Positions 1 to 5,884 of a stretch of DNA of 6,057 nucleotides are shown here, piece by piece. The first letter of the stretch is position 1. Every line of letters begins with the position of its first letter. Position numbers and translations under genes: made by a program. The DNA is taken from contig JAUVIJ010000127.1 in the NCBI GenBank assembly GCA_030592835.1, positions 1-6,057 on the forward strand, read 5' to 3'. The notes under the pieces were generated by a model. It saw nothing but the letters and a program-made list of their open reading frames with translations, was not told the DNA's origin and ran no database searches. This stretch comes from Candidatus Cloacimonadota bacterium (GTDB lineage: Bacteria > Cloacimonadota > Cloacimonadia > Cloacimonadales > TCS61).

Positions 1-1268
1 AATCTGCTGCTATCGAAAATATGCCTCTGCCGGATAGAGTGGTCATCCCCCTCTCACAGCATATCGGAGCTCCGGCTCAAGCTATAGTAAAAATAGGTGA
101 TGAAGTAAAAACCGGGCAGAAAATTGCAGATCCGGGTGGGTTTGTCTCCATACCTATGCATGCTTCCATATCAGGCAAAGTCACGAAAATTGCGAGATTT
201 CCCCATCCTACCGGAATCATGGATACGGCAATAGAAATAACCGGTGATGGTAAGGATACCTGGATCGAACTCGATAACAGGGAAGATTATCTTTCTTTAC
301 CTGTTAAGGAAATGAAAACCAGAATCTTAGATGCCGGTATTTGCGGAATGGGTGGCGCCGGATTTCCTACTCATGTCAAACTATCACCTCCTGAAGGCAA
401 ACAGATAGATTGTGTTATTCTTAATGGAGTAGAATGTGAACCATACCTGACTGCTGATTATCGCCTGATGCTGGAACAATCCCGGGATATTATTAATGGT
501 TTGAAAATAATCATGAAAATTTTGGGAGCGGAAAAAGGTATTATCGGGATTGAGGCTAATAAACCCGATGTGATCAAATTGTTCAAAGAGATCCTGCAGA
601 ACGAAACAAACCTGAACGTTGTCGGATTGAAACTGAAATACCCCCAGGGAGCTGAGAAACAATTGATCTATGCTGCAACTCATCGCCGGGTTCCCAATAA
701 AGGCGGTTTACCATTGGATATTGGTGTTGTCGTTCAAAATGTCGGTACTGCCGTAGCTATTTACGAAGCCGTGAGATACAAAAAACCCCTGATCGAACGT
801 GTAATTAATGTTACCGGTAAAATCGTAAATCAACCTAAAAATCTCAAAGCACGTATAGGCACACTCTTTTCCGATATGCTGGAATTCTGCGGAGGAACCA
901 GTAATGACATCGGTAAGATCATTTCTGGCGGGCCCATGATGGGCTTTGCTTTATCCACTCTCGATACTCCTATGGCCAAAGGTAGCTCCGGCCTGGTTCT
1001 GCTTAATAAAAAAGAAGCCAGGAAAGACGATGAAAATACCTGTCTTCGCTGTGGAAGATGTGTAGATATCTGCCCGATGAACCTTATCCCCAGCCTGATC
1101 GTAAATAATGTTCGTTATGAGGATTGGGTTCTGGTAGAAAAATACGGTGTTCTGGATTGTATGAAATGCGGCAGTTGTGCTTATGTTTGTCCTTCTCATA
1201 TCAAACTGATTCAGTGGATCGACATAGGAAAACTCAAGGTTAACAAATTAAAAGTTGCTAATAAATAG
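1..1268 (+). CDS. rnfC: RnfC, NADH-interacting iron-sulfur flavoprotein subunit of the Rnf complex (5' partial)
   Basis: RnfC is the peripheral cytoplasmic subunit where NAD+/NADH is bound and exchanged with FMN and two 4Fe-4S clusters. The frame is open from the first bases (first full codon at 3), so the ATG at 21 is internal: the codons before it (SAAIEN) continue into the conserved PLPDRVVIPLSQHIGAPA stretch. By comparison with the family about 30 N-terminal residues are missing. Counting from the Met at 21: a barrel-sandwich-like segment (about 1-75), the nucleotide/FMN glycine loop GMGGAGFPTH (109-118), GVECEPY (136-142), YPQGAEKQL (207-215), ISGGPMMG (301-308), then two ferredoxin motifs, Cys341/344/347/351 and Cys380/383/386/390. 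The protein ends about 25 residues after the last cysteine, so it lacks the long Ala/Lys-rich tail of gamma-proteobacterial RnfC and matches the short clostridial form. It leads the visible operon; any promoter lies upstream of the window. Confidence 0.96.
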   Translation, partial: SAAIENMPLPDRVVIPLSQHIGAPAQAIVKIGDEVKTGQKIADPGGFVSIPMHASISGKVTKIARFPHPTGIMDTAIEITGDGKDTWIELDNREDYLSLPVKEMKTRILDAGICGMGGAGFPTHVKLSPPEGKQIDCVILNGVECEPYLTADYRLMLEQSRDIINGLKIIMKILGAEKGIIGIEANKPDVIKLFKEILQNETNLNVVGLKLKYPQGAEKQLIYAATHRRVPNKGGLPLDIGVVVQNVGTAVAIYEAVRYKKPLIERVINVTGKIVNQPKNLKARIGTLFSDMLEFCGGTSNDIGKIISGGPMMGFALSTLDTPMAKGSSGLVLLNKKEARKDDENTCLRCGRCVDICPMNLIPSLIVNNVRYEDWVLVEKYGVLDCMKCGSCAYVCPSHIKLIQWIDIGKLKVNKLKVANK

Positions 1269-1271
1269 TAT

Positions 1272-1276
1272 GGAGG
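1272..1276 (+). promoter_or_regulatory. Ribosome binding site of rnfD
   Basis: GGAGG lies in the 12-nt gap between the rnfC stop and the rnfD ATG, with only four bases (ATAT) between it and the ATG at 1281. The match to the anti-Shine-Dalgarno is strong and the spacing slightly short. It fixes the rnfD start. Confidence 0.75.
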
Positions 1277-1280
1277 ATAT

Positions 1281-2348
1281 ATGAGAGATGTTTACGCTGT
1301 TTCGGCAGCACCTCATATAAAGCAGAAAATCTCAGTACCTTCAGTAATGTGGCGCGTGGTTCTGGCTTTGATCCCTGCTCTTCTGGCAAGCATCTATTTC
1401 TTTGGGATCAGAGCTTTAATACTCACTTTATACAGTGTTTCTGCGGCAGTTATAACTGAAGCTCTGATTCAGAAATTTCGCCGGGTACCGATCACAATAA
1501 CAGACGGAAGTGCTGTTGTTACGGGAATCCTGATCGCTTTTAATATAAACTCGGCTGTTCCCTGGTGGATACCGGTTGCCGGTTCTATTTTTGCAATTGC
1601 GGTTGCTAAACAGCTTTTTGGTGGCTTGGGTTATAATATTTTCAATCCCGCTTTATTAGGAAGAGCTTTTCTAGTAGCTTCCTGGCCAACTTTAATGACT
1701 GCCGGTTGGAAGCCTACATCTCCATTGTTAAATTTTATTTCAAGTTCAATAAATGGATTGAAAAACCTTCCAGCCAATATGCCTGAAGTAATAACTTCAG
1801 CTACACCACTTGGGGTTGCCAAAGCCTTGCGTGATTCGACACAGGTCAGCCACGATCTGGCTGAAGTCGTTATGAATAAACTGGCGAATATAGAAACCAT
1901 CGGATCCTTATTCTGGGGAAATACCGGTGGTTGTATAGGTGAAGTATCGGCTTTTGCTCTCCTGCTGGGAGCAGCTTACCTGGCTTATAAACACATTATC
2001 GAATGGAGGATCCCGGTAAGCTACATCACTACAGTTTTCGTTCTCACCTATATTTTTGGTGGTATAAACGGATTGTTCTCTGCTTCTATCCTGCTCCCTA
2101 TCTTCCATATCTTTGCCGGAGGGATTATTATCGGTGCTTTCTTTATGGCAACCGATATGGTAACTTCACCCGTTACAAAGCGGGGTAGAGTTATCTTTGG
2201 TATGGGTTGCGGGATCCTTACAGTGATCATCAGGCTTGTCGGTGGATACCCCGAAGGTGTATCCTATTCGATTCTACTAATGAATATATCTGTTCCGCTC
2301 ATCGATCGTTATACCATACCCAAACCATTCGGGGAGGTGAAAGCATGA
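1281..2348 (+). CDS. rnfD: RnfD, membrane subunit of the Rnf complex with covalent FMN
   Basis: RnfD (NqrB/RnfD family) is an integral membrane subunit that carries a covalently bound FMN and takes part in the electron path linked to ion transport. The 355-residue product has the usual family length and many hydrophobic segments (about 25-63, 77-88, 95-112, 222-236, 247-262, 266-289, 304-320). Family motifs are visible: DGSAVVTGILIAF (75-87), the KQLFGGLGYNIFNPALLGRA block (110-129), SATPL with the predicted phosphoester-FMN threonine Thr175, ATDMVTSP (290-297) and GGYPEGVSYSILLMN (321-335). A loop of about 65 residues (142-207) around the flavin threonine is expected for the family. The start at 1281 follows a GGAGG site. 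The stop overlaps the rnfG start (ATGA), which points to translational coupling. Nothing in the sequence suggests damage. Confidence 0.97.
   Translation: MRDVYAVSAAPHIKQKISVPSVMWRVVLALIPALLASIYFFGIRALILTLYSVSAAVITEALIQKFRRVPITITDGSAVVTGILIAFNINSAVPWWIPVAGSIFAIAVAKQLFGGLGYNIFNPALLGRAFLVASWPTLMTAGWKPTSPLLNFISSSINGLKNLPANMPEVITSATPLGVAKALRDSTQVSHDLAEVVMNKLANIETIGSLFWGNTGGCIGEVSAFALLLGAAYLAYKHIIEWRIPVSYITTVFVLTYIFGGINGLFSASILLPIFHIFAGGIIIGAFFMATDMVTSPVTKRGRVIFGMGCGILTVIIRLVGGYPEGVSYSILLMNISVPLIDRYTIPKPFGEVKA
2331..2340 (+). promoter_or_regulatory. Ribosome binding site of rnfG inside the 3' end of rnfD
   Basis: GGGGAGGTGA is a near-complete Shine-Dalgarno inside the last codons of rnfD, four bases before the ATG at 2345. 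It decides the start of rnfG: the same frame is open to an ATG at 2207, but the 46 residues that would be added have no RnfG character and lie wholly within rnfD. Confidence 0.85.
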
Positions 2349-2935
2349 AATATTATTTAACTCTTGGTTTTGTACTTCTTGTTATCACGGTAATCTCCAG
2401 TGGAATTCTGGCATATATAAACAGCTTTACTCAACCGATCATAAATGAAAATCAGAGAATTGCAAAGGAAAAAGCCCGAATGGAAGTAATGCCCGATGCT
2501 GTCAGTTTTGACAGTCTTGGTTCATTTAATGATGAAACCATATTCACTGCTGTTGATGAGTCAGGGAATATTATCGGATATACCTTTATGGCCTCATTAT
2601 ACGGATACAGCAGCCATGTAAAAACCATGGTGGGAGTAACAACCGATCTCAAACTCAACAGGATCAAGATCATAGAACAGAAGGAAACTCCGGGTTTGGG
2701 AGCAAACTGTGTAAAGCCGGAATTTCAGGAATTGTTCATCGAAAAATACGAACACGAATTACTGGTAGATAAAGATGGGGGCAAAATCACTAGTCTTACA
2801 GGAGCTACAATAACTACAAGAACAATTGCCAACTCGATCAGAAATGGTATCAATTACCTGGATCAGCTCATATCCTTTCAAACCGATACTGAAGTATTAA
2901 ATCCTGATGCGGAGGTGGAAAATGACTCTAATTAA
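2345..2935 (+). CDS. rnfG: RnfG, membrane-anchored flavoprotein subunit of the Rnf complex
   Basis: RnfG (NqrC/RnfG family, FMN-binding domain) carries a covalently attached FMN on the outer face of the membrane and relays electrons within the complex. The product is 196 residues, normal for the family. It has a single N-terminal membrane segment (about 3-25) followed by a soluble domain. Visible motifs are GYSSHVKTMVG (87-97), the conserved ETPGLGANC (114-122) and the flavinylation motif TGAT (152-155), where Thr155 should carry FMN. The start at 2345 is chosen because of the strong Shine-Dalgarno just before it and the expected length; it overlaps the rnfD stop as ATGA. The 3' end overlaps rnfE by 14 bases. 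The C-terminal 20 residues are acidic and not conserved in appearance. Confidence 0.97.
   Translation: MKYYLTLGFVLLVITVISSGILAYINSFTQPIINENQRIAKEKARMEVMPDAVSFDSLGSFNDETIFTAVDESGNIIGYTFMASLYGYSSHVKTMVGVTTDLKLNRIKIIEQKETPGLGANCVKPEFQELFIEKYEHELLVDKDGGKITSLTGATITTRTIANSIRNGINYLDQLISFQTDTEVLNPDAEVENDSN
2911..2918 (+). promoter_or_regulatory. Ribosome binding site of rnfE inside rnfG
   Basis: GGAGGTGG sits within the 3' end of rnfG, three bases before the ATG at 2922. It selects this ATG over the in-frame ATG at 2907, which would add five residues (MRRWK) and has no comparable site before it. The family usually begins with a short M-x-x-x-KEFTKG type start, which agrees with 2922. Confidence 0.8.
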
Positions 2936-3509
2936 AGAATTTACTAAGGGATTTATCAAGGAGAACCCTGTATTCGTCATGGCTCTCGGTCTCTGCCCTA
3001 CCCTGGCGGTAACCACCTCCGTGCAAAATGCGATCGGAATGGGATTGGCAGCAACATTCGTTCTTGTCTGCTCAAACCTGATCATTTCCCTGATCAAAAA
3101 TTTCATTCCCAATAAGATCAGAATACCGTGCTATATTGTAGTAATAGCATCTTTCGTTACTATTGTCGATATGGTCATGGAAGCTTATGTTCCTTCACTT
3201 CATAAAAATCTGGGACTCTTTATTCCTTTAATAGTTGTGAATTGTATTATCCTGGGCAGAGCTGAAGCTTTCGCTGGCAAGAACAATCTCATCCGTTCAT
3301 TTCTCGATGGGCTCGGTATGGGTTTGGGATTTACCCTCGCTCTGATAATTATCGGAGGAATCAGGGAAATCCTGGGAGTCGGACAATTTTTCGGTTACAA
3401 TGTCTTTCCTGCAACCTACAAGCCGATTCTTGCTGCTATCCTGGCACCTGGAGCTTTCCTGATCATGGGTGTTCTGATGGGGCTCTTGAATCTTATGAAG
3501 AAGAGATAA
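2922..3509 (+). CDS. rnfE: RnfE, integral membrane subunit of the Rnf complex
   Basis: RnfE (NqrD/RnfE family) is one of two homologous six-helix membrane proteins that, with RnfA, hold an iron site in the middle of the membrane and form the core of the ion-transport path. The 195-residue product is hydrophobic almost throughout. Recognisable segments are the FIKENPVFVMALGLCP start (11-26), the TTSVQNAIGMG repeat-like stretch (31-41), and LIVVNCIILGRAEAFA (103-118), followed by LGMGLGFTLALIIIGGIRE (131-149). Cys25 and Cys108 correspond to the conserved cysteines that, in the related Na+-NQR structures, ligate the intramembrane Fe centre together with two from the partner subunit. The gene overlaps rnfG by 14 bases and is followed by rnfA after 11 bases. 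Confidence 0.97.
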   Translation: MTLIKEFTKGFIKENPVFVMALGLCPTLAVTTSVQNAIGMGLAATFVLVCSNLIISLIKNFIPNKIRIPCYIVVIASFVTIVDMVMEAYVPSLHKNLGLFIPLIVVNCIILGRAEAFAGKNNLIRSFLDGLGMGLGFTLALIIIGGIREILGVGQFFGYNVFPATYKPILAAILAPGAFLIMGVLMGLLNLMKKR

Positions 3510-3513
3510 GGAG
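3508..3513 (+). promoter_or_regulatory. Ribosome binding site of rnfA
   Basis: AAGGAG overlaps the rnfE stop codon and stands seven bases before the ATG at 3521, an ideal spacing. Confidence 0.75.
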
Positions 3514-3520
3514 ATATTAG

Positions 3521-4108
3521 ATGGAATTTGTAAGTAAAATCTTTGCTTTGGCTATAGGTGCTATATTCGTACAGAATTTTGTGCTCATGAGATTCCTGGG
3601 ATTATGTCCTTACATCGGGGTCTCCAAGAAAGTGGATTCTGCTCTTGGTATGGGTATGGCGGTAATTTTTGTTATGACTATGGCTTCCACTATAACATGG
3701 GTATTACAAACCTATCTTTTAGTTCCTCTGAAAATAGAATTTCTGCAAACCATCGCATTTATTTTGACAATAGCTTCTCTGGTACAACTTGTAGAAATGA
3801 TAATTCAGAAATTGGCTCCAGCTTTGTACAAAGCCCTGGGAGTTTTTCTTCCACTTATCACCACAAACTGTGCTGTGCTGGGTGTTGCTATTCTCAACAT
3901 CAATGAGAAATTCTCCTTTATTGAATCTATTCTTTATGGTCTCTTTGCCGGTGTGGGATTCACTCTTGTTCTTGTTTTAATGGCTGGTATCAGAGAAAAA
4001 TTGGATAAAGCTGAAATCCCTGAAAGTATGAAAGGTATGCCTATTGCCATGGTTGTTGCCGGGTGTATGGCTCTTGCTTTTCTCGGATTTTCCGGTTTGA
4101 AATTGTAG
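3521..4108 (+). CDS. rnfA: RnfA, integral membrane subunit of the Rnf complex
   Basis: RnfA (NqrE/RnfA family) is the paralogue and partner of RnfE in the membrane. The product is 195 residues, typical, with about six hydrophobic segments (about 5-25, 41-62, 75-97, 104-124, 136-157, 173-192). Diagnostic stretches are FVQNFVLMRFLGLCPYIGVS (16-35), SALGMGMAVIFVMTMAS (40-56), and LPLITTNCAVLGVAILN (110-126), followed by GFTLVLVLMAGIRE (146-159). Cys29 and Cys117 are the expected ligands of the iron centre shared with RnfE. Internal similarity to the RnfE product is visible in the LGLCP, TNC/VNC and G-F-T-L...GIRE motifs. The start at 3521 is set by AAGGAG seven bases upstream, and rnfB follows after nine bases. 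Confidence 0.98.
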   Translation: MEFVSKIFALAIGAIFVQNFVLMRFLGLCPYIGVSKKVDSALGMGMAVIFVMTMASTITWVLQTYLLVPLKIEFLQTIAFILTIASLVQLVEMIIQKLAPALYKALGVFLPLITTNCAVLGVAILNINEKFSFIESILYGLFAGVGFTLVLVLMAGIREKLDKAEIPESMKGMPIAMVVAGCMALAFLGFSGLKL

Positions 4109-4111
4109 GAG
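4106..4111 (+). promoter_or_regulatory. Ribosome binding site of rnfB overlapping the rnfA stop
   Basis: TAGGAG shares its TAG with the rnfA stop codon and is six bases from the ATG at 4118. Overlap of stop and Shine-Dalgarno favours coupled translation of the RnfA and RnfB subunits. Confidence 0.7.
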
Positions 4112-4117
4112 ATAGCA

Positions 4118-5107
4118 ATGACAACTATAATATATTCTGTTGCAATACTTGGTACTTTGGGCATTATCTATGGATTAGGATTGGCTTTCGCATCAAAGAA
4201 ATTCCATGTCGAAATCGATCCTAAAATAGAAAAAATCGGCGAAATCTTACCAGGAGTTAATTGTGGAGCCTGTGGTTACCCCGGTTGTATTGCCTACGCT
4301 GAAGCTATTGCAGGGAAAAATGAAGAAATAAACAAATGTGCTCCCGGTGGAGAGAATACAATTAAACAAATTGCCGAGATCATGGGTATCAAAGCCTCAA
4401 CAGCAGAAAGAAGAATAGCTGTAATTCATTGTCAGAGTGGAGGATATAATAATACTCATCTCCGATATCAATATCAGGGAATTGCAACCTGTAAAGCTGT
4501 AGTTCTAGTTACGAACGGGCCAAATTACTGTAATTTCGGTTGTGTTTTTCAGAATGACTGTATTGCCGCCTGTAAATTTAATGCTATCCGTCTTGATGAA
4601 AACGGATTGAAGATCATCGATCCTGTAAAATGTACAGGCTGTGGTGCTTGTGTCAAAGCTTGTCCCCGCAACCTGATAGAGCTGGTGCCTGTCAGTAAAC
4701 AAGTTCATGTTCTCTGTCATTCCTACGATAAAGGTGCCGAAGCCAAGAAAAGATGCGGCAACAATACTGCCTGCATAGGTTGCGGTCTCTGCGTCCGGAA
4801 ATGCCCTGTCGCTGCCATCGTCCTGGAAGACAACCTGGCTGTAATTGATTATGAAAAATGTATCAATTGCGGACAATGTGCTATTGTCTGCCCTACAAAG
4901 GCGATTTACGACCCGAAAGCTGATAACAGAAAAAAAGCCCGAGTCATTGCTGACAAATGTATTGGCTGTACTATATGTGCCAAAAAATGTCCGGTAAAGG
5001 CAATTAGTGGAGAATTGAAAAAAATTCACACTGTTGATCCCGAAAAATGTGTCGGTTGTGAAATCTGTGTCCAAGTTTGCCCAAAAGATGCTATTGAGAT
5101 GATCTAA
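4118..5107 (+). CDS. rnfB: RnfB, polyferredoxin electron-entry subunit of the Rnf complex (long form)
   Basis: RnfB receives electrons from reduced ferredoxin and passes them along a chain of 4Fe-4S clusters. The 329-residue product has one N-terminal membrane helix (about 4-25), then the Fe4S domain with Cys49, Cys52, Cys57 and Cys74 (CGACGYPGC motif). Next comes a ferredoxin pair in which the first motif is irregular (Cys138/142/148/152, Cx3Cx5Cx3C, with Lys instead of Pro after the last Cys) and the second is regular (172/175/178/182). Four regular motifs complete the tail: 219/222/225/229, 248/251/254/258, 281/284/287/291 and 311/314/317/321. Four more cysteines (105, 125, 200, 213) bring the total to 32. 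The length matches clostridial-type RnfB (about 270-330) and far exceeds the roughly 190 of gamma-proteobacteria. The start at 4118 has a good Shine-Dalgarno. It is the last rnf gene. Confidence 0.97.
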   Translation: MTTIIYSVAILGTLGIIYGLGLAFASKKFHVEIDPKIEKIGEILPGVNCGACGYPGCIAYAEAIAGKNEEINKCAPGGENTIKQIAEIMGIKASTAERRIAVIHCQSGGYNNTHLRYQYQGIATCKAVVLVTNGPNYCNFGCVFQNDCIAACKFNAIRLDENGLKIIDPVKCTGCGACVKACPRNLIELVPVSKQVHVLCHSYDKGAEAKKRCGNNTACIGCGLCVRKCPVAAIVLEDNLAVIDYEKCINCGQCAIVCPTKAIYDPKADNRKKARVIADKCIGCTICAKKCPVKAISGELKKIHTVDPEKCVGCEICVQVCPKDAIEMI

Positions 5108-5114
5108 TCCGCTC

Positions 5115-5510
5115 ATGAGTCTGTATTTAGATGCCATTAAAGAAAAATATTACTGCACTATAGGACTTAATAATCTGCGAAAAGGCAAATTTTTAAAAGC
5201 CTGCAAAAACTTCCAGAAAGCACTACTGATTAACCCCGGACCAGAAAATCTGTTTAATGTAGGTATCAGTCTGATGTCTTTAAACCAGTTCTCTGATGCT
5301 GAATTCTACATGATAAAAGTACATGAGAAAATTCCTGAAAATGAAATCAATGGATTGAGTCTGGGAGAATGTCTGCTCCGGCTGAAAAAGTGGAAAAAAG
5401 CTGAAGAGATCTTTACAGAGCTTAGTCAGTTAAATCCTCGTAATAAAACGATCCTTCATTATCTCGATCTCAGCAGAAATGTTATCGCAAGAGAAAAATA
5501 TGTGAAATAA
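5115..5510 (+). CDS. TPR-repeat protein, probably the first half of an interrupted gene
   Basis: This 131-residue protein is built of tetratricopeptide repeats, helical hairpins that bind other proteins; no enzymatic motif is visible. Three repeats can be drawn: about 12-41 (G-x-x-x-L-R-K-G-K-F...F-Q-K-A-L-L-I-N-P), 45-76 (more divergent) and 79-109 (LGECLLRLKKWKKAEEIF then LNP). The last 20 residues look like the first helix of a further unit. It has no signal peptide or membrane segment, so it is probably cytoplasmic. The ATG at 5115 is the first possible ATG after an in-frame stop at 5100; no strong Shine-Dalgarno precedes it. Only seven bases separate it from rnfB, so it should be co-transcribed with the rnf genes. 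The frame continues past its TAA into the next TPR segment without a shift. Function unknown; a scaffold or assembly role for Rnf is only a guess from position. Confidence 0.75.
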   Translation: MSLYLDAIKEKYYCTIGLNNLRKGKFLKACKNFQKALLINPGPENLFNVGISLMSLNQFSDAEFYMIKVHEKIPENEINGLSLGECLLRLKKWKKAEEIFTELSQLNPRNKTILHYLDLSRNVIAREKYVK

Positions 5511-5537
5511 AAAGATCTACAGGATAAAGGCCTGATC
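5508..5537 (+). other. In-frame TAA and coding-like codons joining two TPR segments
   Basis: The TAA at 5508-5510 is the only stop in this frame between 5115 and 5760. The nine codons after it read KDLQDKGLI and run straight into MFDAGQVNEALIAF. Together they form a well-shaped TPR unit whose first helix lies mostly upstream of the ATG at 5538. This suggests that the two reading frames were one gene of about 215 codons. The stop could be a nonsense mutation, a base-calling or assembly error, or a true gene split. The AAAGG at 5526-5530, seven bases before the ATG, would permit separate initiation. Confidence 0.6.
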
Positions 5538-5762
5538 ATGTTTGACGCGGGTCAGGTAAATGAAGCCCTGATCGCTTTTCAGGACGCTCAGAATTTTGAT
5601 CCTGAAAATGCAAAGATCTATAACAGTATCGGGATCATCAGGTTGAAACAGAAAAATTACAAAGAAGCATATATGAACTTTGAAAAAGCTTTGACATTAG
5701 CTCCTGCAAACACCAGGATCAGGAAAAATCTAATGCTGGCAAAAAAGAAATTCAAAGAGTAA
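5538..5762 (+). CDS. Short TPR-repeat protein, probably the second half of an interrupted gene
   Basis: This 74-residue protein has about one and a half TPR units. The first begins abruptly at FDAGQVNEALIAFQDAQNFD (2-21), lacking most of its first helix. A full unit follows at about 25-57 (IYNSIGIIRLKQKNYKEAYM, then FEKALTLAP), and a basic closing helix ends the protein (59-74). A TPR that starts in mid-unit is unusual for a natural start and supports the view that the real coding sequence reached back through the TAA at 5508. The start at 5538 is the only ATG after that stop and has AAAGG at 5526-5530 as a possible ribosome binding site, so independent translation cannot be excluded. No function can be assigned beyond protein-protein contact. 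Confidence 0.65.
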   Translation: MFDAGQVNEALIAFQDAQNFDPENAKIYNSIGIIRLKQKNYKEAYMNFEKALTLAPANTRIRKNLMLAKKKFKE

Positions 5763-5795
5763 AATCCAATATTGATTATTCTATTCAGAGTATTG

Positions 5796-5849
5796 TTGAC
5801 AAAACTTTAAAAGTTCCTGTTTTTTGAAAAGTCTGGTTGAAATATAAAA
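5796..5849 (+). promoter_or_regulatory. Possible promoter region before the secreted protein gene
   Basis: The 122-base gap between the TPR gene and the next ATG is AT-rich. It contains an exact TTGACA (5796-5801) and a TATAAA (5844-5849), but these are too far apart to pair. No good -10 lies 16-18 bases after the TTGACA, and the TATAAA has only a T-rich -35 candidate near 5821. A start of transcription somewhere here is plausible because the gap is the only sizeable one in the window, but the exact elements are not resolved. Confidence 0.2.
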
Positions 5850-5874
5850 TTCCAGTAAAAAGTTTCTTTATTTG

Positions 5875-5878
5875 GAGC
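5875..5878 (+). promoter_or_regulatory. Ribosome binding site of the secreted protein gene
   Basis: GGAG is six bases before the ATG at 5885 in an otherwise A/T-rich leader. It supports that start over the in-frame ATG four codons later, which would shorten the basic N-terminus of the signal peptide. Confidence 0.65.
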
Positions 5879-5884
5879 AAAAAT

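Noticed and set aside
21..23. ATG at 21 as the start of rnfC
   Set aside because: The frame is open before it, the preceding codons fit the conserved N-terminal region of RnfC, and starting here would remove about 30 conserved residues. No Shine-Dalgarno is visible.
2207..2344. Upstream in-frame extension of rnfG starting at the ATG at 2207
   Set aside because: The added 46 residues overlap rnfD completely and lack any RnfG-like sequence, while the ATG at 2345 has a near-perfect Shine-Dalgarno and gives the family's usual length and membrane anchor.
4505..5137. Long open frame of 210 codons on the minus strand opposite rnfB
   Set aside because: It lies almost entirely over the cysteine-rich part of rnfB, whose repeated TGT/TGC codons give few stops in the reverse frame. 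It has no ribosome binding site and no recognisable protein family character (a low-complexity mix of Thr, Phe, Asn and Ser).
5508..5510. Recoding of TAA as a sense codon
   Set aside because: TAA is used as an ordinary terminator at the ends of rnfG, rnfE, rnfB and the second TPR segment, so genome-wide reassignment is not supported. A nonsense mutation, sequence error or gene split is simpler.
5796..5801. Exact TTGACA as a firm sigma-70 promoter
   Set aside because: No acceptable -10 hexamer is found 16-18 bases downstream, so it is kept only as part of a low-confidence region.
5800..5830. Possible terminator hairpin (AAAAC and AACTTT/AAAGTT inverted segments followed by a run of six T)
   Set aside because: The AACTTT/AAAGTT arms are separated by a single base, so they cannot fold as a hairpin, and the alternative CAAAAC/GTTTTTTG pairing is A/T-only in its centre with a bulge. 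There is no GC-rich stem before the T run.
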